64,000 nt of DNA from an uncultured Lutibacter sp. (GTDB lineage: Bacteria; Bacteroidota; Bacteroidia; Flavobacteriales; Flavobacteriaceae), in the NCBI RefSeq assembly GCF_947495725.1, contig NZ_CANLZZ010000002.1:434001-498000 (forward strand), written 5' to 3'. Under the pieces are notes generated by a model. The model did not search any database. It was given only the letters and a program-made list of their open reading frames with translations, and was not told where the DNA came from. Of the stretch, positions 63,646 through 64,000 are shown in pieces. Position 1 is the stretch's first letter. Each line of letters starts with the position of its first letter. The position numbers and the translations under genes were made by a program.

Positions 63646-64000
63646 ATGAAAACAATAGAGGAATTATTAGAATCTAAAAATATACGTGTTACAGCAATGC
63701 GATTACTTATCTATAAGTTTCTTGTAGAAAAGGATGTTGCTGTAACATTAAGTGATATCGAAAATGCTTTTGAAAAGTCAGATAGAACTACATTATACAG
63801 AACTATTAAAACATTTGAAGAAAAAGGAATCGTACATCAAATAGATGATGGTACAGGTATTACAAAGTATGCATTATGTGAAAAAGGATGTAATTGTGAA
63901 ATTGAAAATGATTTACACTTACATTTCCATTGTAACAATTGCAATGAAACAGTATGCCTTACAGCTCATAAAATTCCTCAAATTAAAGTACCTGATGGTT
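63646..64000 (+). CDS. Fur-family metalloregulator (cut by the window edge)
   Basis: The first 118 residues of a Fur/Zur-type regulator; no stop is reached before the window ends. The winged-HTH starts SKNIRVTAMRLLIYKFL and includes SDRTTLYRTIKTFEEKGIVHQ. The metal-binding region shows HLHFHCNNC (H91, H93, H95, C96, C99) and a later C104. Three bases after the adaptor gene, so part of the efflux operon. Metal sensed (Zn, Fe or other) not determinable from this part. Confidence 0.88.
   Translation, partial: MKTIEELLESKNIRVTAMRLLIYKFLVEKDVAVTLSDIENAFEKSDRTTLYRTIKTFEEKGIVHQIDDGTGITKYALCEKGCNCEIENDLHLHFHCNNCNETVCLTAHKIPQIKVPDG

Larger units (their letters stand above)
52773..64000. mobile_element. 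Left end of a putative integrative element at tRNA-Ser
   Basis: Everything after tRNA-Ser reads as accessory DNA: a CTnDOT-type tyrosine recombinase, RteC, an excisionase-like HTH protein, a replication pair (winged helix and DnaC-like ATPase) and a metal-efflux operon. No transfer (tra/mob) genes are visible, and the element continues beyond the window, so its type (conjugative, mobilisable or island) is open. The 3' part of the tRNA, about 52740-52790, is the likely attachment site, but I did not find a second copy of it within the window. Confidence 0.7.

Noticed and set aside
52773-64000. Right attachment site or transfer genes of the element
   Set aside because: No repeat of the tRNA end and no tra or mob gene could be found in the window.
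1-64000. CRISPR arrays, rRNA genes and insertion sequences
   Set aside because: No regularly spaced repeat array, rRNA sequence or transposase was recognised.

Overview
The window looks like a chromosomal segment from a marine-type member of the Flavobacteriaceae (phylum Bacteroidota). The evidence is the very low GC content, SusC/SusD pairs, a type IX secretion C-terminal sorting domain, the gliding gene gldA, TANNTTTG promoter boxes, an Ala/Glu-tailed ribosomal protein S16 and a CTnDOT-type integrase with an RteC protein. I cannot name the genus.

Region 1 (84-16761) is a polysaccharide utilization locus, all on the + strand: GH2 beta-galactosidase-like enzyme, GH110 alpha-1,3-galactosidase, SusC, SusD, surface glycan-binding lipoprotein, DUF1080 lipoprotein, S1 sulfatase, and a GH42-like beta-galactosidase carrying a type IX sorting domain. 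Together they suggest a sulfated galactan with alpha-1,3 and beta linkages (lambda-carrageenan-like) as substrate. No regulator of the locus lies in the window.

Region 2 (16882-52683) is mostly core chromosome: rsgA-dtd, two transglutaminase-like DUF3857 proteins, two YceI proteins, an Lrp regulator divergent from a methionine gamma-lyase-type gene and an NhaC antiporter, a putative porin with an unusual Asp-Ser-rich insert, rnhB, a nucleoid-associated protein, lipB with an upstream 52-residue YqaE/Pmp3 gene, gldA, a DUF2807 lipoprotein, a tandem pair of PagL-like lipid A deacylases, a dnaE with an N-terminal proofreading exonuclease domain, a sortilin/BNR-repeat protein, a complete rseC-rnfBCDGEA operon, rpsP and rimM.

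Region 3 (52688 to the right edge) looks like the left end of an integrative element inserted at tRNA-Ser(GGA). It holds a tyrosine recombinase, RteC, an excisionase-like HTH protein, a winged-helix protein with a DnaC-like ATPase (replication module), and a metal-efflux cargo: a small Cys/His-rich exported protein, a CzcA pump fused to a TolC-like outer-membrane domain, a CzcB-type adaptor, and a Fur-family regulator cut by the window edge. Its intergenic DNA is rich in structure: two families of short repeats next to the recombination genes, three REP-like hairpins, a candidate small RNA and a palindrome upstream of the efflux genes. The right end of the element is outside the window.
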